Source: Tamlana carrageenivorans
Lineage (GTDB): Bacteria; Bacteroidota; Bacteroidia; Flavobacteriales; Flavobacteriaceae
DNA: 64,000 bases
NCBI RefSeq assembly: GCF_002893765.1
Contig: NZ_CP025938.1
Location: 1,302,001-1,366,000, forward strand
Direction of reading: 5' to 3'
Position 1 is the first letter of the stretch, and each line of letters opens with the position of its first letter. Below are positions 35,453 through 44,800 of this stretch, piece by piece. A model generated the notes under the pieces. It was given only the letters and a program-made list of their open reading frames with translations. It was not told where the DNA came from and made no database searches. A program made the position numbers and the translations under genes.

Positions 35453-36058
35453 ATGAAAAATATAATTAAAAACGCAAAAAAAGGAATCTTACTATTAGCA
35501 TTAACGGTAACTATGGTAAGTTTCGCAAATGAAAATTCAATTTACAACGTTTCTGTTGTTGCAAACAAAACAACTTTAACTATTAACCATGTTAAAGAAG
35601 GTAACTTGCTTTCACTTAAAAATGCTTTAGGACAAGTAATCGCTTCAGAAACGATTAAAACTACTGGAAAATATACTAGAGAATTTGATTTATCTTTCTT
35701 ATCAAATGGAAATTACATGTTTGAAGTAGATAAAGGTTTAGAGATTAATGAAATTCCTTTTTCAATAAAATCTGGTGAAGCTTTATTTAATAAGAATGAA
35801 GAAAAAGTAATTTACAAACCTTTCATTCGTGTGTCTGCAGACATGGTATTTGTTAGCAAATTAGCCATTGACGGAGAACCATTAGATATTGAAATTCTTT
35901 TCACTCCAAAAAACAGCATGAATTCTACGGTTGTAGTTTCAGAAAAAATAAAAAATAAAGATAAAATTGAAAGAGCTTACCAATTAAGCAGTGCTAGACC
36001 TGGTGAATACCAAGTGATTCTTCGCACTGCTGGAAGAAGATTTGAAAAAAAGATCTAA
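35453..36058 (+). CDS. Secreted protein of tandem paralogue family, member D
   Basis: The 201-aa protein has a signal peptide (KKGILLLALTVTMVSFANE) and the two-module layout of the family: TTLTINHVKEGNLLSLKNALG and REFDLSFLSNGNYMFEVDKGL in the first half, KPFIRVSADMVFVSKLAIDGE and GEYQVILRTAGRRFEKKI in the second. It differs from member E at three residues only (Met/Ile in the signal peptide, Ile/Phe after it, Arg/His near the end). No enzyme motif, lipobox or type IX tail was seen, so it is probably periplasmic or released. Function unknown. Confidence 0.75.
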   Translation: MKNIIKNAKKGILLLALTVTMVSFANENSIYNVSVVANKTTLTINHVKEGNLLSLKNALGQVIASETIKTTGKYTREFDLSFLSNGNYMFEVDKGLEINEIPFSIKSGEALFNKNEEKVIYKPFIRVSADMVFVSKLAIDGEPLDIEILFTPKNSMNSTVVVSEKIKNKDKIERAYQLSSARPGEYQVILRTAGRRFEKKI

Positions 36059-36522
36059 GAAATTTTAGTTTAGTTTAGTTGAAAAAAGGTGACCTCAAAT
36101 AGGGTCGCCTTTTTTATTTTATTAAAGAGTCATGAATGCAATACTTGTATTTCATTCATTTAACTGTAAGCTTGCAACAGGGTCTTTATGGCGATTGCAA
36201 GTTTAAAACTGAAAAAGGAGTTAAATGAACAAAGGCAGGAATTTAACTAATTAGCACAAATTTTGACTTGTTAGGTGTATAAGTTTTAAAAACATTATTA
36301 AGATACACCCTAATATTCACTATGGGTTTTATTCTCCTTTTCAATATCATGATAACTTAAAAAACAACACACTTTATTAATAATGCAAAAGTGATTAGAA
36401 AATACGTCTTAAATAATAAACATTTCATCACTTAGGCTGTACTCTCACTGAGAAAGAGGCTTATAGCCTTTCTGGCTTCAGCTATAATAACACCTTAAAA
36501 TAATTCCGATAAATTAACCTTT
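36059..36522. other. Intergenic stretch between members D and E
   Basis: It starts with the terminator of member D (36082-36115). The rest is AT-rich sequence with no ORF, RNA gene or repeat that I recognise, up to the second duplication copy at 36523. Confidence 0.55.
36082..36115 (+). terminator. Rho-independent terminator of array member D
   Basis: AAAAAAGGTGACC pairs with GGTCGCCTTTTTT (one G-U pair), 23 bases after the stop. Confidence 0.85.
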
Positions 36523-36588
36523 TTATATGCTAAATTAACTTAACACAAAATCAACATTAATATAACAGATAATCTAGCATACAAATTC

Positions 36589-36632
36589 ATCAATTCCCAT
36601 GTTTTGCAGGATCTGCTTGCGCCATATCTTTG
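36589..36632 (+). promoter_or_regulatory. Promoter of array member E
   Basis: The -7 box TATCTTTG is at 36625-36632 and the shared upstream element at 36589-36608, with two base changes in this region compared with member D. Confidence 0.6.
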
Positions 36633-36660
36633 TGGTATACAAAAGATAAAATTATTTACT

Positions 36661-37266
36661 ATGAAAAATATAATTAAAAACGCAAAAAAAGGAATCTTAC
36701 TATTAGCATTAACGGTAACTATAGTAAGTTTCGCAAATGAAAATTCATTTTACAACGTTTCTGTTGTAGCAAACAAAACAACTTTAACTATTAACCATGT
36801 TAAAGAAGGTAACTTGCTTTCACTTAAAAATGCTTTAGGACAAGTAATCGCTTCGGAAACGATTAAAACTACTGGAAAATATACTAGAGAATTTGATTTA
36901 TCTTTCTTATCAAATGGAAATTACATGTTTGAAGTAGATAAAGGTTTAGAGATTAATGAAATTCCTTTTTCAATAAAATCTGGTGAAGCTTTATTTAATA
37001 AGAATGAAGAAAAAGTAATTTACAAACCTTTCATTCGTGTGTCTGCAGACATGGTATTTGTTAGCAAATTAGCCATTGACGGAGAACCATTAGATATTGA
37101 AATTCTTTTCACTCCAAAAAACAGCATGAATTCTACGGTTGTAGTTTCAGAAAAAATAAAAAATAAAGATAAAATTGAAAGAGCTTACCAATTAAGCAGT
37201 GCTAGACCTGGTGAATACCAAGTGATTCTTCACACTGCTGGAAGAAGATTTGAAAAAAAGATCTAA
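36661..37266 (+). CDS. Secreted protein of tandem paralogue family, member E
   Basis: The 201-aa protein is nearly identical to member D and has the same signal peptide and two beta-rich modules. The start at 36661 is chosen as the equivalent of the member D start; a longer frame from 36604 would begin upstream of the -7 box and lose the signal peptide position. The copy is intact, so both duplicates are probably expressed. Function unknown. Confidence 0.75.
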   Translation: MKNIIKNAKKGILLLALTVTIVSFANENSFYNVSVVANKTTLTINHVKEGNLLSLKNALGQVIASETIKTTGKYTREFDLSFLSNGNYMFEVDKGLEINEIPFSIKSGEALFNKNEEKVIYKPFIRVSADMVFVSKLAIDGEPLDIEILFTPKNSMNSTVVVSEKIKNKDKIERAYQLSSARPGEYQVILHTAGRRFEKKI

Positions 37267-37291
37267 GAAATTTTAGTTTAGTTTAGTTGAT

Positions 37292-37326
37292 AAAAAGGTG
37301 CACCTTCTGTAAGGTGCACCTTTTTT
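37292..37326 (+). terminator. Rho-independent terminator of array member E
   Basis: AAAAAGGTGCACCTT and AAGGTGCACCTTTTT form a perfect 15-bp stem with a four-base loop, 25 bases after the stop. Confidence 0.88.
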
Positions 37327-37407
37327 ATTTCCATTAATTTTAAAAAGAGACCTGAATAAACATGGTTTCTTAATCACACCTAAAAGGAGAATTTAACACA
37401 TAATTGC

Positions 37408-37451
37408 GTCCATTTCAGTGTTTTACGTCAGGATTTTAATTGTTAAGTTTG
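37408..37451 (+). promoter_or_regulatory. Promoter of array member F
   Basis: TAAGTTTG at 37444-37451 is an exact -7 box. GTCCATTTCAGTGTTTTAC at 37408-37426 differs from the member C element at one base. Confidence 0.6.
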
Positions 37452-37479
37452 ATATGTTGAACGTTAAAAACACTTTATT

Positions 37480-37908
37480 ATGAAAAACGTACTTAAACAT
37501 TCAAAAAAAGGAATCTTGATGGTAATGATGTGCACTGCCATGCTAAGTTTTGCAAATGAAGTTCCATTTTTTAACATTAAAAATGAAACATCAAGCACCT
37601 CTCTAGTTTTAAAACGTGTTAAAGCAGGGAATTTATTATCGATTAAAGATAGTCATGGCGTGATTGTACATAAAGAAGTAATACAGACCACAGGAATTTT
37701 ATCTTCCAATTTCGACCTTACCTTATTGCCCAATGGCGCATATAAGTTTGAAATAGACAAAGGCCTTATAATAAGTTCAATTCCATTTTCTGTAAAATCT
37801 GGATTGGTTTTATTTAAAAAGGAAAAAGAAGAGATCATTTACAAGCCTCCTACGCGTATTGAAGGCAATGTGGTTTACATTAGCAAATTGGCTTTAAATG
37901 GCGAACCT
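37480..37908 (+). pseudogene. Secreted protein of tandem paralogue family, member F, truncated by IS21
   Basis: The gene keeps its promoter, the signal peptide (KKGILMVMMCTAMLSFANE) and the first 143 codons, which match the family as far as VYISKLALNGEP. There the IS21-family element begins. Translation would run 24 codons into the IS (to 37983) and give a 167-aa hybrid. The missing 55 or so codons are not found at the other end of the IS, so the loss is not a simple insertion. The product is probably non-functional. Confidence 0.85.
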
Positions 37909-37989
37909 GGCTATTTCGGAGTGACCATGCCACGTATTTCGGTCAAACCGTGCCACTTTAAGAGATCATACAATAATAGTTAAATTTAA

Positions 37990-38730
37990 TTAATACTGTT
38001 CTTTCAACTTACCTTTTCTCAAGGATTCTCCAGTAAGGTTTATCCTATGCGATGAATTTACAATACGATCTAGTATCGCATCAGCGATAGTGCTTTCGCC
38101 GATAATATCGTACCAAGCGGATACAGGTATTTGTGAAGCTACAATCGTTGCTTTTTTATCATGTCTTTCATCGATTATGTCCATAAGCGCCTCTCTGTCC
38201 TGATTGTCGAAGCTCTGTAAACCAAAATCATCAAGGATAAGCAGATCTACTTTTAATAGTTTTGCAAGTTCTTTAAGGTAAGTGCCATCTACTTTACTTA
38301 GTTTTAATCGTTTCATCAGTCTAGCAGTATTTGTGTATAGGGTTCTTTTATTCATCATACAAGCTTGATGTCCCAATGCCTGAGCTATATAACTTTTACC
38401 CACTCCAGAGGATCCTGTGATAATCAAGTTTTCCTTTTTTTGTACAAAATCTAGAGTAGCCAAACGCTCGAACATATTTCTGTCCAAGCTTCTGTTGTGC
38501 AGGTAATTAATATCTGTAAGTGTAGCTCCCTGCTTAAAGGCTGCTTGCGTTGTAAGCCTTTTTATCTTTCTATTCTGAAGGTCTTCCCATTGGTGATCGG
38601 TAAGCAATGCTAGATATTGATCTGGCGTAAGACACTCTATTCGGTTATCACTAAGGTGGTTGTGATGGAGTTCAGCTATAGCTGTTAATCTCATTTTTCT
38701 GAGTTTTTCGATGGTGTGATTTGTATTCAT
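37990..38730 (-). CDS. istB: IS21-family helper ATPase
   Basis: The 246-aa AAA+ protein assists the IS21 transposase. Walker A is GSSGVGKSYIAQALG, Walker B is DLLILDDFGLQ, and the sensor region has ATIVASQIP. The start at 38730 (MNTNHTIEKLRKM) is preferred; an open frame extends upstream to 38802 but overlaps istA. It follows istA with 37 bases between. It is full length, so the element could be active. Confidence 0.93.
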   Translation of the reverse strand: MNTNHTIEKLRKMRLTAIAELHHNHLSDNRIECLTPDQYLALLTDHQWEDLQNRKIKRLTTQAAFKQGATLTDINYLHNRSLDRNMFERLATLDFVQKKENLIITGSSGVGKSYIAQALGHQACMMNKRTLYTNTARLMKRLKLSKVDGTYLKELAKLLKVDLLILDDFGLQSFDNQDREALMDIIDERHDKKATIVASQIPVSAWYDIIGESTIADAILDRIVNSSHRINLTGESLRKGKLKEQY

Positions 38731-38767
38731 ATATGTATAAAATTTAAGTGATTTTTTCGTGTTGTTT

Positions 38768-40321
38768 TTACTTATAATTGGATGCCCCACGGATGTTCGC
38801 ATGCTTGGGGATATGAGAACCTCGGTCTGTTTCTTCTTGTAGGAATAAGGAGCTTTGATCTAGATTATTCTTCAGTATGTTGGTTATCCTGTTGTAGCTT
38901 ACAGCATCAGCCTGTATGGCTCTTTTGCAAGCATTATCTAACCTTTGGGAGCCATAAGACTTATGGAGTTGTATAACGCCCATAGCTCTTTTATACCCTG
39001 TTTCAGGATAATCCAACGCAGCAATAATCCGCTCGACACATGCTGCAACATAACTACCATGGACAGCTGCCTTGTTCTTAAAGTATTGCGGACTCCACTG
39101 GCTGTATTGTTTATGAGAACTACTAAGGTGATCCTTGTTGGTTATGTATGCGCCTTTGGAACCGCTACGTTGGTGTATAGCTATGCGCTGTTGATTATAA
39201 TACACCTCTACCATGCCTTTGGTATAGTGTAGCGTGGTTTCCTTGCCAATGTAACGATATGGAACGCTGTAGTAAGTCTTATCTGGTGAAAAATAGATAT
39301 AGCCTATTTTCTGAACCTTAGCTCTTCTATATTCTTTTATCTCGTAGCGTGTACTGCTTAAGGGTTTTAGATACTCTCGTTCGACGCTTTGGAAGAGCTC
39401 CAGACGACTAGCTTCTTTGCGTTGGAATAATAGGTTGTTGTAGCACTCTAGCAGAAGTTTTATCTCTTTGTTTAGATCTGCTAAAGAAAAAAAGGTCATT
39501 TCCCGAAGGGGATAATAAATCCGTTGATAAGCTAGATGCACCGCGTTTTCCACCAGCGCTTTATCTTGAGGGGAGTAACTACGCGTTGGATTGACCACGC
39601 AGTTGTAATGGCGGGCAAAGTCTTTAAAACTACGGTTAACCTGAGCTTCGTATCTACTAGATCTGGTAACGGCTGATTTTAGATTGTCTGATACGATGGC
39701 CTTGGGTACTCCCCCGTAGAAATGAAGGGCGTTTTCGCAACAACTTATAAAATCTTCACGCTTTTGGCTCATACAAGCCTCAACATAGGTATACTGACTG
39801 TTAGGGAGCATGGCAACAAAGACCTCTACTGGAAGTATCTCGCCTGTGATTTTGTCTACTATCTGAAGTTTTTTTCCAGCAAAGTCCACGAATATCTCTT
39901 TCCCTGCCTCGTGTTCAAGTTTCATAGATCCCTTGATCTTGGCATATTTACGATGGTAATGCTCCATGAATTGAGTGTAACTATAAGGGTCTTTAACCTT
40001 TTGACTATATTCTGTGTAGTGGTACAAAAAAGTAAATCCTGGGTGGTTCCGAGCCTTATTAATACTTTCAAAATAAAACATCAATTCATCATAGCGTTTG
40101 TTATTTATGGTTGTATGAGATGTAAAGAGCTTTTCTAGGGTGTGGTTGTCTAGCTTTAATAACTCCTTAAAACTATAACCACTACCTTTAAATAGGTGTA
40201 TATAGCTATTTATAGTGTTGCGGCAAATGCCAAGTGTGGCTCCAATTTGACGGTTACTATAACCATCTTGTTTTAAGTTGATAATTTGTTTTAGGTCCTT
40301 TGGATCAAGTGTGTTGGCCAT
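38768..40321 (-). CDS. istA: IS21-family transposase
   Basis: The 517-aa transposase starts with a helix-turn-helix (DLKQIINLKQDGYSNRQIGATLG). Its DDE catalytic core has Asp in EIFVDFAGKKLQIVD, Asp in AIVSDNLKSAV and Glu in QDKALVENAVHLAYQRIYYPL. A C-terminal beta domain follows (IGYIYFSPDKTYYSVPYRYIG). The ATG at 40321 (MANTLDPKDLK) is preferred; the open frame upstream to 40396 translates terminal repeat sequence. Both IS genes read away from cas2 towards the paralogue array. Confidence 0.93.
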   Translation of the reverse strand: MANTLDPKDLKQIINLKQDGYSNRQIGATLGICRNTINSYIHLFKGSGYSFKELLKLDNHTLEKLFTSHTTINNKRYDELMFYFESINKARNHPGFTFLYHYTEYSQKVKDPYSYTQFMEHYHRKYAKIKGSMKLEHEAGKEIFVDFAGKKLQIVDKITGEILPVEVFVAMLPNSQYTYVEACMSQKREDFISCCENALHFYGGVPKAIVSDNLKSAVTRSSRYEAQVNRSFKDFARHYNCVVNPTRSYSPQDKALVENAVHLAYQRIYYPLREMTFFSLADLNKEIKLLLECYNNLLFQRKEASRLELFQSVEREYLKPLSSTRYEIKEYRRAKVQKIGYIYFSPDKTYYSVPYRYIGKETTLHYTKGMVEVYYNQQRIAIHQRSGSKGAYITNKDHLSSSHKQYSQWSPQYFKNKAAVHGSYVAACVERIIAALDYPETGYKRAMGVIQLHKSYGSQRLDNACKRAIQADAVSYNRITNILKNNLDQSSLFLQEETDRGSHIPKHANIRGASNYK

Positions 40322-40559
40322 ATCGCTTTTTAGAGCAATAAGGTAATTACTTGATCTCTTAAAGTGGCACAAATCGAAACGGAAACATTGGCACAAATCA
40401 AACCGTTTTTAGCTAACTCAATTTCCGTGTGGCACAATTTAAACCGAAATCAACGGCACAGTAACTCCGAAATCACTGGCACAAATCGAACCGTGTTAGC
40501 CAATCTAATTACACGCATAACATAACGACTCCGCTTGAAGCACCTTTAAAAAGGTAATT

Positions 40560-40898
40560 TTAAAATAATTCTAATTGCTGGGTAACACCCGGTAAATCGG
40601 TAGGCTTTTTACCGTGAAACAGCTCCATATTACCAAACTGTTTATCGGTAATACACAAAACTCCTATTTTTCCGTGTTTAGGCAAAGCCTTTTTCACTCT
40701 TTTAATATGCACATTTGCATTTTCGCGGCTTGGGCAATTACGGAGGTATATGGAAAATTGAAACATATCAAAACCATCTTTTAATAGATTTTTCCGAAAC
40801 AAGCTAGCTGCTTTTCGCTCTACTTTAGTTTCGGTTGGTAAATCAAAAAACACCAAAACCCACATAATTCTATACGCATTAAATCTGTCTTGAGACAT
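40560..40898 (-). CDS. cas2: CRISPR-associated endonuclease Cas2
   Basis: Cas2 (112 aa) forms the adaptor dimer of the Cas1-Cas2 integrase that adds spacers. The family start is visible as IMWVLVFFDLPTETKVERKAA, with the Asp of the DxP motif, followed by RKNLLKDGFDMFQFSIYLRNC and the KHGKIGVLCITDKQFGN strand. Length is as usual for the II-C type. It is the last gene of the cas9-cas1-cas2 operon, two bases after cas1. In Flavobacteriaceae the CRISPR array normally follows here, but instead an IS21 element lies 65-85 bases downstream. Confidence 0.95.
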   Translation of the reverse strand: MSQDRFNAYRIMWVLVFFDLPTETKVERKAASLFRKNLLKDGFDMFQFSIYLRNCPSRENANVHIKRVKKALPKHGKIGVLCITDKQFGNMELFHGKKPTDLPGVTQQLELF

Positions 40899-40900
40899 GG

Positions 40901-41788
40901 TTAATCTAATTCAGGATATTTTATCTGTCTTAATTCTCCTGTGTAACATTTATACAAAGAAGCCGTAGTAGTTGTTACTGCTATCATTAAAGGCCTTTGT
41001 TGCCCATCTATCCAAACATCTTGTGTAGCAATACCTAACAAATATGCTTTTACTTCTTTAGTAAGCGCATCGGTTTCGCCATTATTATTTACATAATTTA
41101 CCACCATTTTATCCACAAATGGGCGATAAGGCTCCATAATATCATCTGCTAAACAATAGGGGTTGTATTTATTTTTATGAAACAATCCCAAAACAGGTAA
41201 TAATCCAGAACTCACCAAAGCCCTAGCTACAATACTACGCAAAATTGCATATCCAAAATTTAGAAGCGCATTTGGAGCGTCGCCAAATCGATTACGCTGA
41301 AAATCAGGAAACAAATGTTTCCAATAATGTTGTGCTGCTTTCCCTTCAGTATTAGTTGTATCACCACTTTTGGTGGTGGTACGATACATCTCCATAGGCT
41401 CATGCACACGGTTGTTGAGTTTCAGTAAGGCTTCTTGATTTTTAATTTTTTGAATCACAGTTTGTTTCCATAACTGTTTTTTTAAAGGATCACTAACCTC
41501 TAATTGATACTTAACACGTTCTGAATGTTCTGTATGACCATACAATGGTAAGGTAATCCCAAAAGGCAGGTGGTGTGCATCGCAGGTTACAATGCACACG
41601 CCGTTCCCTTGTAAACTATTAATAACCTGCGTACTGATAGTAATTTGATAATGGTCCAAAACCAACAAGGCCATATCTTCAATAGGTACAGAACCTTTTA
41701 CATCTCCCAAAGGTTCTTGCACTAACAATTGTTGGTTCTTTAATTTGAGGTGGGCTGGGTTTCCTATATAGACAGTGCGTTTTATCAT
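40901..41788 (-). CDS. cas1: CRISPR-associated integrase Cas1
   Basis: Cas1 (295 aa) is the catalytic subunit of spacer integration. Metal ligands of the family are the Glu in TNTEGKAAQHYWKHLF, the His in GLFHKNKYNPYCLADDIMEPYRP, and the Asp of the same block. The N-terminal beta domain begins RTVYIGNPAHLKLKNQQL and contains LVLDHYQITISTQVI. Length fits type II-C. It lies 13 bases after cas9 and 2 bases before cas2, so one mRNA is likely. Confidence 0.96.
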   Translation of the reverse strand: MIKRTVYIGNPAHLKLKNQQLLVQEPLGDVKGSVPIEDMALLVLDHYQITISTQVINSLQGNGVCIVTCDAHHLPFGITLPLYGHTEHSERVKYQLEVSDPLKKQLWKQTVIQKIKNQEALLKLNNRVHEPMEMYRTTTKSGDTTNTEGKAAQHYWKHLFPDFQRNRFGDAPNALLNFGYAILRSIVARALVSSGLLPVLGLFHKNKYNPYCLADDIMEPYRPFVDKMVVNYVNNNGETDALTKEVKAYLLGIATQDVWIDGQQRPLMIAVTTTTASLYKCYTGELRQIKYPELD

Positions 41789-41801
41789 AACATATTATTG
41801 A

Positions 41802-44800
41802 TTAATACTCTCCAATTTGAACAATGTTACCCAGGTGATTAGTTCGGACTTTAATAATGTTTTCAATTTTACTTAATGATTGTATTACTTTATAAGTTGT
41901 GTCCTTCAAAGACTTGTTTACAGATACAGTAGTTTCAAGATGGTGCCTAAACCATAATCCCGATAATAATGAACTTATTTTCTGTACCCTAAACAAATGA
42001 GGGCTAATCAAGGCATAATTATTTTCATTTAACAAGTCTATTCCTTCTGGATTAAAAGTATCCGTAGGAAAAATGAAAAGTTCGTTTTGTTTGAGTGTAA
42101 ATAAGAATTCCCAACCTTTGTCTTTGTTGTAATCTTTGTTCACTATAGGTAGGTCTTGATTTACTCTAGCTATAGCATCAAACAAAGAAACAACTTGTTC
42201 TTGTAATTTTCCTTTCTCGTCTTTATAAATAGCGACATGATGATTATTTCCGGTACTTACAAAATCTACAGGTTGCGTATGGCCTTCGGCATCCAAAATA
42301 AGGTTTCCAAAATAGTCTCTTTTATCATGTAAAGCCTCTACGTTTGATACTCCACTAATGGTAACACGCTTTATAGCAATGCCTTTTTCCTTATTCAACC
42401 AAATAGGATTGTTATCTAAGTTAGAGAAAGCCGCTTTTTTATCGCCATTAAAAGCTTCTACTCTTTGGTACAAAAGCGCTTTAATTTTAGCATCTACTAT
42501 TTTTTCTATTTTTAAATCAGGTGTTATTTCTTTACGTATGGTGTATACGTCTTGGTAAGTTTTAGTAGTTACTGTTAAGGGCATTTGTTTACCATTAGCT
42601 AAGTATATAGGCGTTTTACTAGGTGCATTTTTACCCCCAAAAGCTTTTTTAGGATCGTTGTTAAATTGGGTAATCTTCTTTAAAAGTAGTGTTCTGTATT
42701 CTGGCTGCGTAACCGTATTTATTTTATCAATTGTAAAGGAAGTTCCAATTTTTTCTTGTTTTACTATTTCTTTTTTTGAGCGCCCATAAACCGTTTCTTT
42801 ATGCAGTTGGCCTCTAGGCGTTTTGGCTTTTTGAACATGATAGCCTCCTTGTTTTTTAGTTTTGTTTATATTTTTTGTAGCTACTTTATTTTTAGTTTTA
42901 AAAGAAATTAAAATACCCTCAATATGTTTTTTAGCTTCTGCTCTAAAATTTGTTAATGGAGGAATGAATTTTCTTTTTTTACCACCATTTTTTTGGTCAT
43001 AATTTTTAGTGATTTTATTTCTTATACTAAATAAATTAATTTCTTTTTTAGACTTTTTAGCATACTCCGAACTGCTTTCCTCATCTCTGGAAGAATTTAA
43101 ATTATTAATATATTGAATGTGATTATGGGTTGTAAAAGCAACAGCCAATGCATCCATAGCATGATGCCTATGGTCGTTTCTTTTGCTCCAGTCTATAATT
43201 TGTTCTACTTTATTTCCATTTTTTCGTTCCTCCAGAACAGTTAAACCAAGTTGTCTGTATTTAGGAAGGTTTAACTCTTTCATTACATTAATTAAATCCC
43301 AATCCTCTCGTAGTTTGTCTGTAATACTTCCGGTTGTAGGCACGACGTTTCTAACAACTTCTTGCAACATGTTTTTCGCTTTTTTAGCGATGTATTGTGT
43401 GTTTTTTAAATCTCTTTCAATAAAGCCATCAGCCAGGTTACTCTCTTTCATGAGTAACTTACTATATTTTCCTTTGGAAATCACACCATTATCATATAAG
43501 TTTTTTACTCTTAAAACATAGTTTTCTAAATCATCATTATATTTCTCTGCAATAAAATCATAGGATGTCATATTAGATTTGGTAAGATTCACTGTTCTAA
43601 ACGCTAGGGTTTTATTAGAAAAAGAATCATCAAATAATTTAGCTTTAGGAATGATGTGTTCTATATCTATTTCTTTAGAAAATAGTTTGTTTGGTGCTAT
43701 ATATTGATTGGTGTATAGTGTTTTGTATCCATTTGTTTCCAGTTCTTGATACAACCTATATCTAGTGACATCATTTTTAGTAGGATTTAAAATATTAAAT
43801 GGGGCTTTTTGAAGTGTTTTCTTTACCCCTTCATTGCGCTTAGTTGCTGCAGCAATACCAACAGTCATTTCTTTACGCTGCTTAGCCGATTTTTTTAATT
43901 CTCTGGCTAATTCAATTCTAATTTCATCAGGTTTACCATAGCTATCAATTATTTGATTAACAACATTAACTAATTGGTTTAATATTTTTTCTACAACAGG
44001 ATTTCTTAAACTGTTTTTTGGTAAAAGTTCCAGTTTTTCTTTTAATGCTCTTTTTAAATTTTCTTCTTTAGTAATGCTGTTTGAATGATTATAGCCCGCT
44101 AGTACACATGCTTGCGAATATTCTATACCATCTTGTAAGTGTGGCATAATTTTACGAATAGCTCTAGCACTTAAATTTCCGTAATCTGGTTGAAGACTAA
44201 TATTAGCAAATAGAGCGGTGTATTTTACAGGAATGCCAAATTTTAAATGCAATTTCTTTTTTAGGCTTACAGAGGTTTTCCCGTAAATGGCCTCGTCTTG
44301 CTTGCTTATTTTAGTGTCGTCTTCGGCAGAGTATAACAAATGCCATAATTGATAACTGGCTTGCTGTTCAAAATTATCAGCATTAATATCAAAGTCTAAA
44401 ATATTTGGATTGACACCTATTTCTGGTAATGTTGCTTTTAACTCTTCCTTTATTTCAGAGGCATTTTTTTTGTTCCAATCAAAACCATGTCCTTCGTTTT
44501 CAGAAATTTGCTGTAATACATTGTAAATTGCTTGATTGGTATTATTTCCTTCAATAGATTCAAAATTACATTTCCAATCTTTTGTCTTTAATTTCAGTAG
44601 TTTTAAAATATCTGTATTTTTTAATTTCCCCCTTGTATTTAGTTCTTCAAAAATTAATTTTTTTTGATCTAGAGTTAATACTTCTTCTGGAAATTCCTTT
44701 TTAAAAAGATCCGTTGGAGTTTCTTTTATAGGTGTAAAACTAAGATTGTTTAAAACCTGCCATATTTTAAATTCTTGAAATACAGGAGATGATTTAGGGA

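Larger units (their letters stand above)
35315..36082 (+). repeat. Direct duplication, copy 1 (768 bp, promoter plus gene)
   Basis: Positions 35315-36082 recur at 36523-37290, offset by 1208 bases, with about seven differences that I counted. The unit holds the promoter, all of the gene and the first 24 bases after the stop; the terminators differ. This is a recent gene duplication. Confidence 0.92.
36523..37290 (+). repeat. Direct duplication, copy 2 (768 bp, promoter plus gene)
   Basis: Second copy of the segment at 35315-36082, including the promoter element and the whole of member E. Confidence 0.92.
37909..40495 (-). mobile_element. IS21-family insertion sequence (right boundary uncertain)
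   Basis: istA and istB are enclosed by multiple terminal repeats typical of IS21. On the left, 37911-37965 has ATTTCGGAGT and ATTTCGGTCAAACCGTGCCAC followed by TTTAAGAGATCA. On the right, inverted, are TTAAAGTGGCAC, CCGAAAT units and several GGCACAAATC(A/G)AACCG copies between about 40349 and 40495. The left end is set by where member F stops matching its paralogues. The right end could be at 40475 (end CA) or about 40495. No convincing target duplication exists. Confidence 0.82.

Noticed and set aside
39722..40138. A 138-aa plus-strand frame within istA
   Set aside because: Fully antisense to the transposase, with no family resemblance or start context.
37909..40480. CTGGC at both IS21 edges as a target duplication
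   Set aside because: The five bases overlap positions where IS ends are uncertain, the right copy is followed by another IS-like terminal repeat, and the interrupted gene does not resume.
40496..40559. The sequence after cas2 (GCATAACATAACGACTCCGC) as an integron attC-like site or CRISPR leader
   Set aside because: There is no paired attC arm, no integrase and no repeat unit; a single similar string is not enough.
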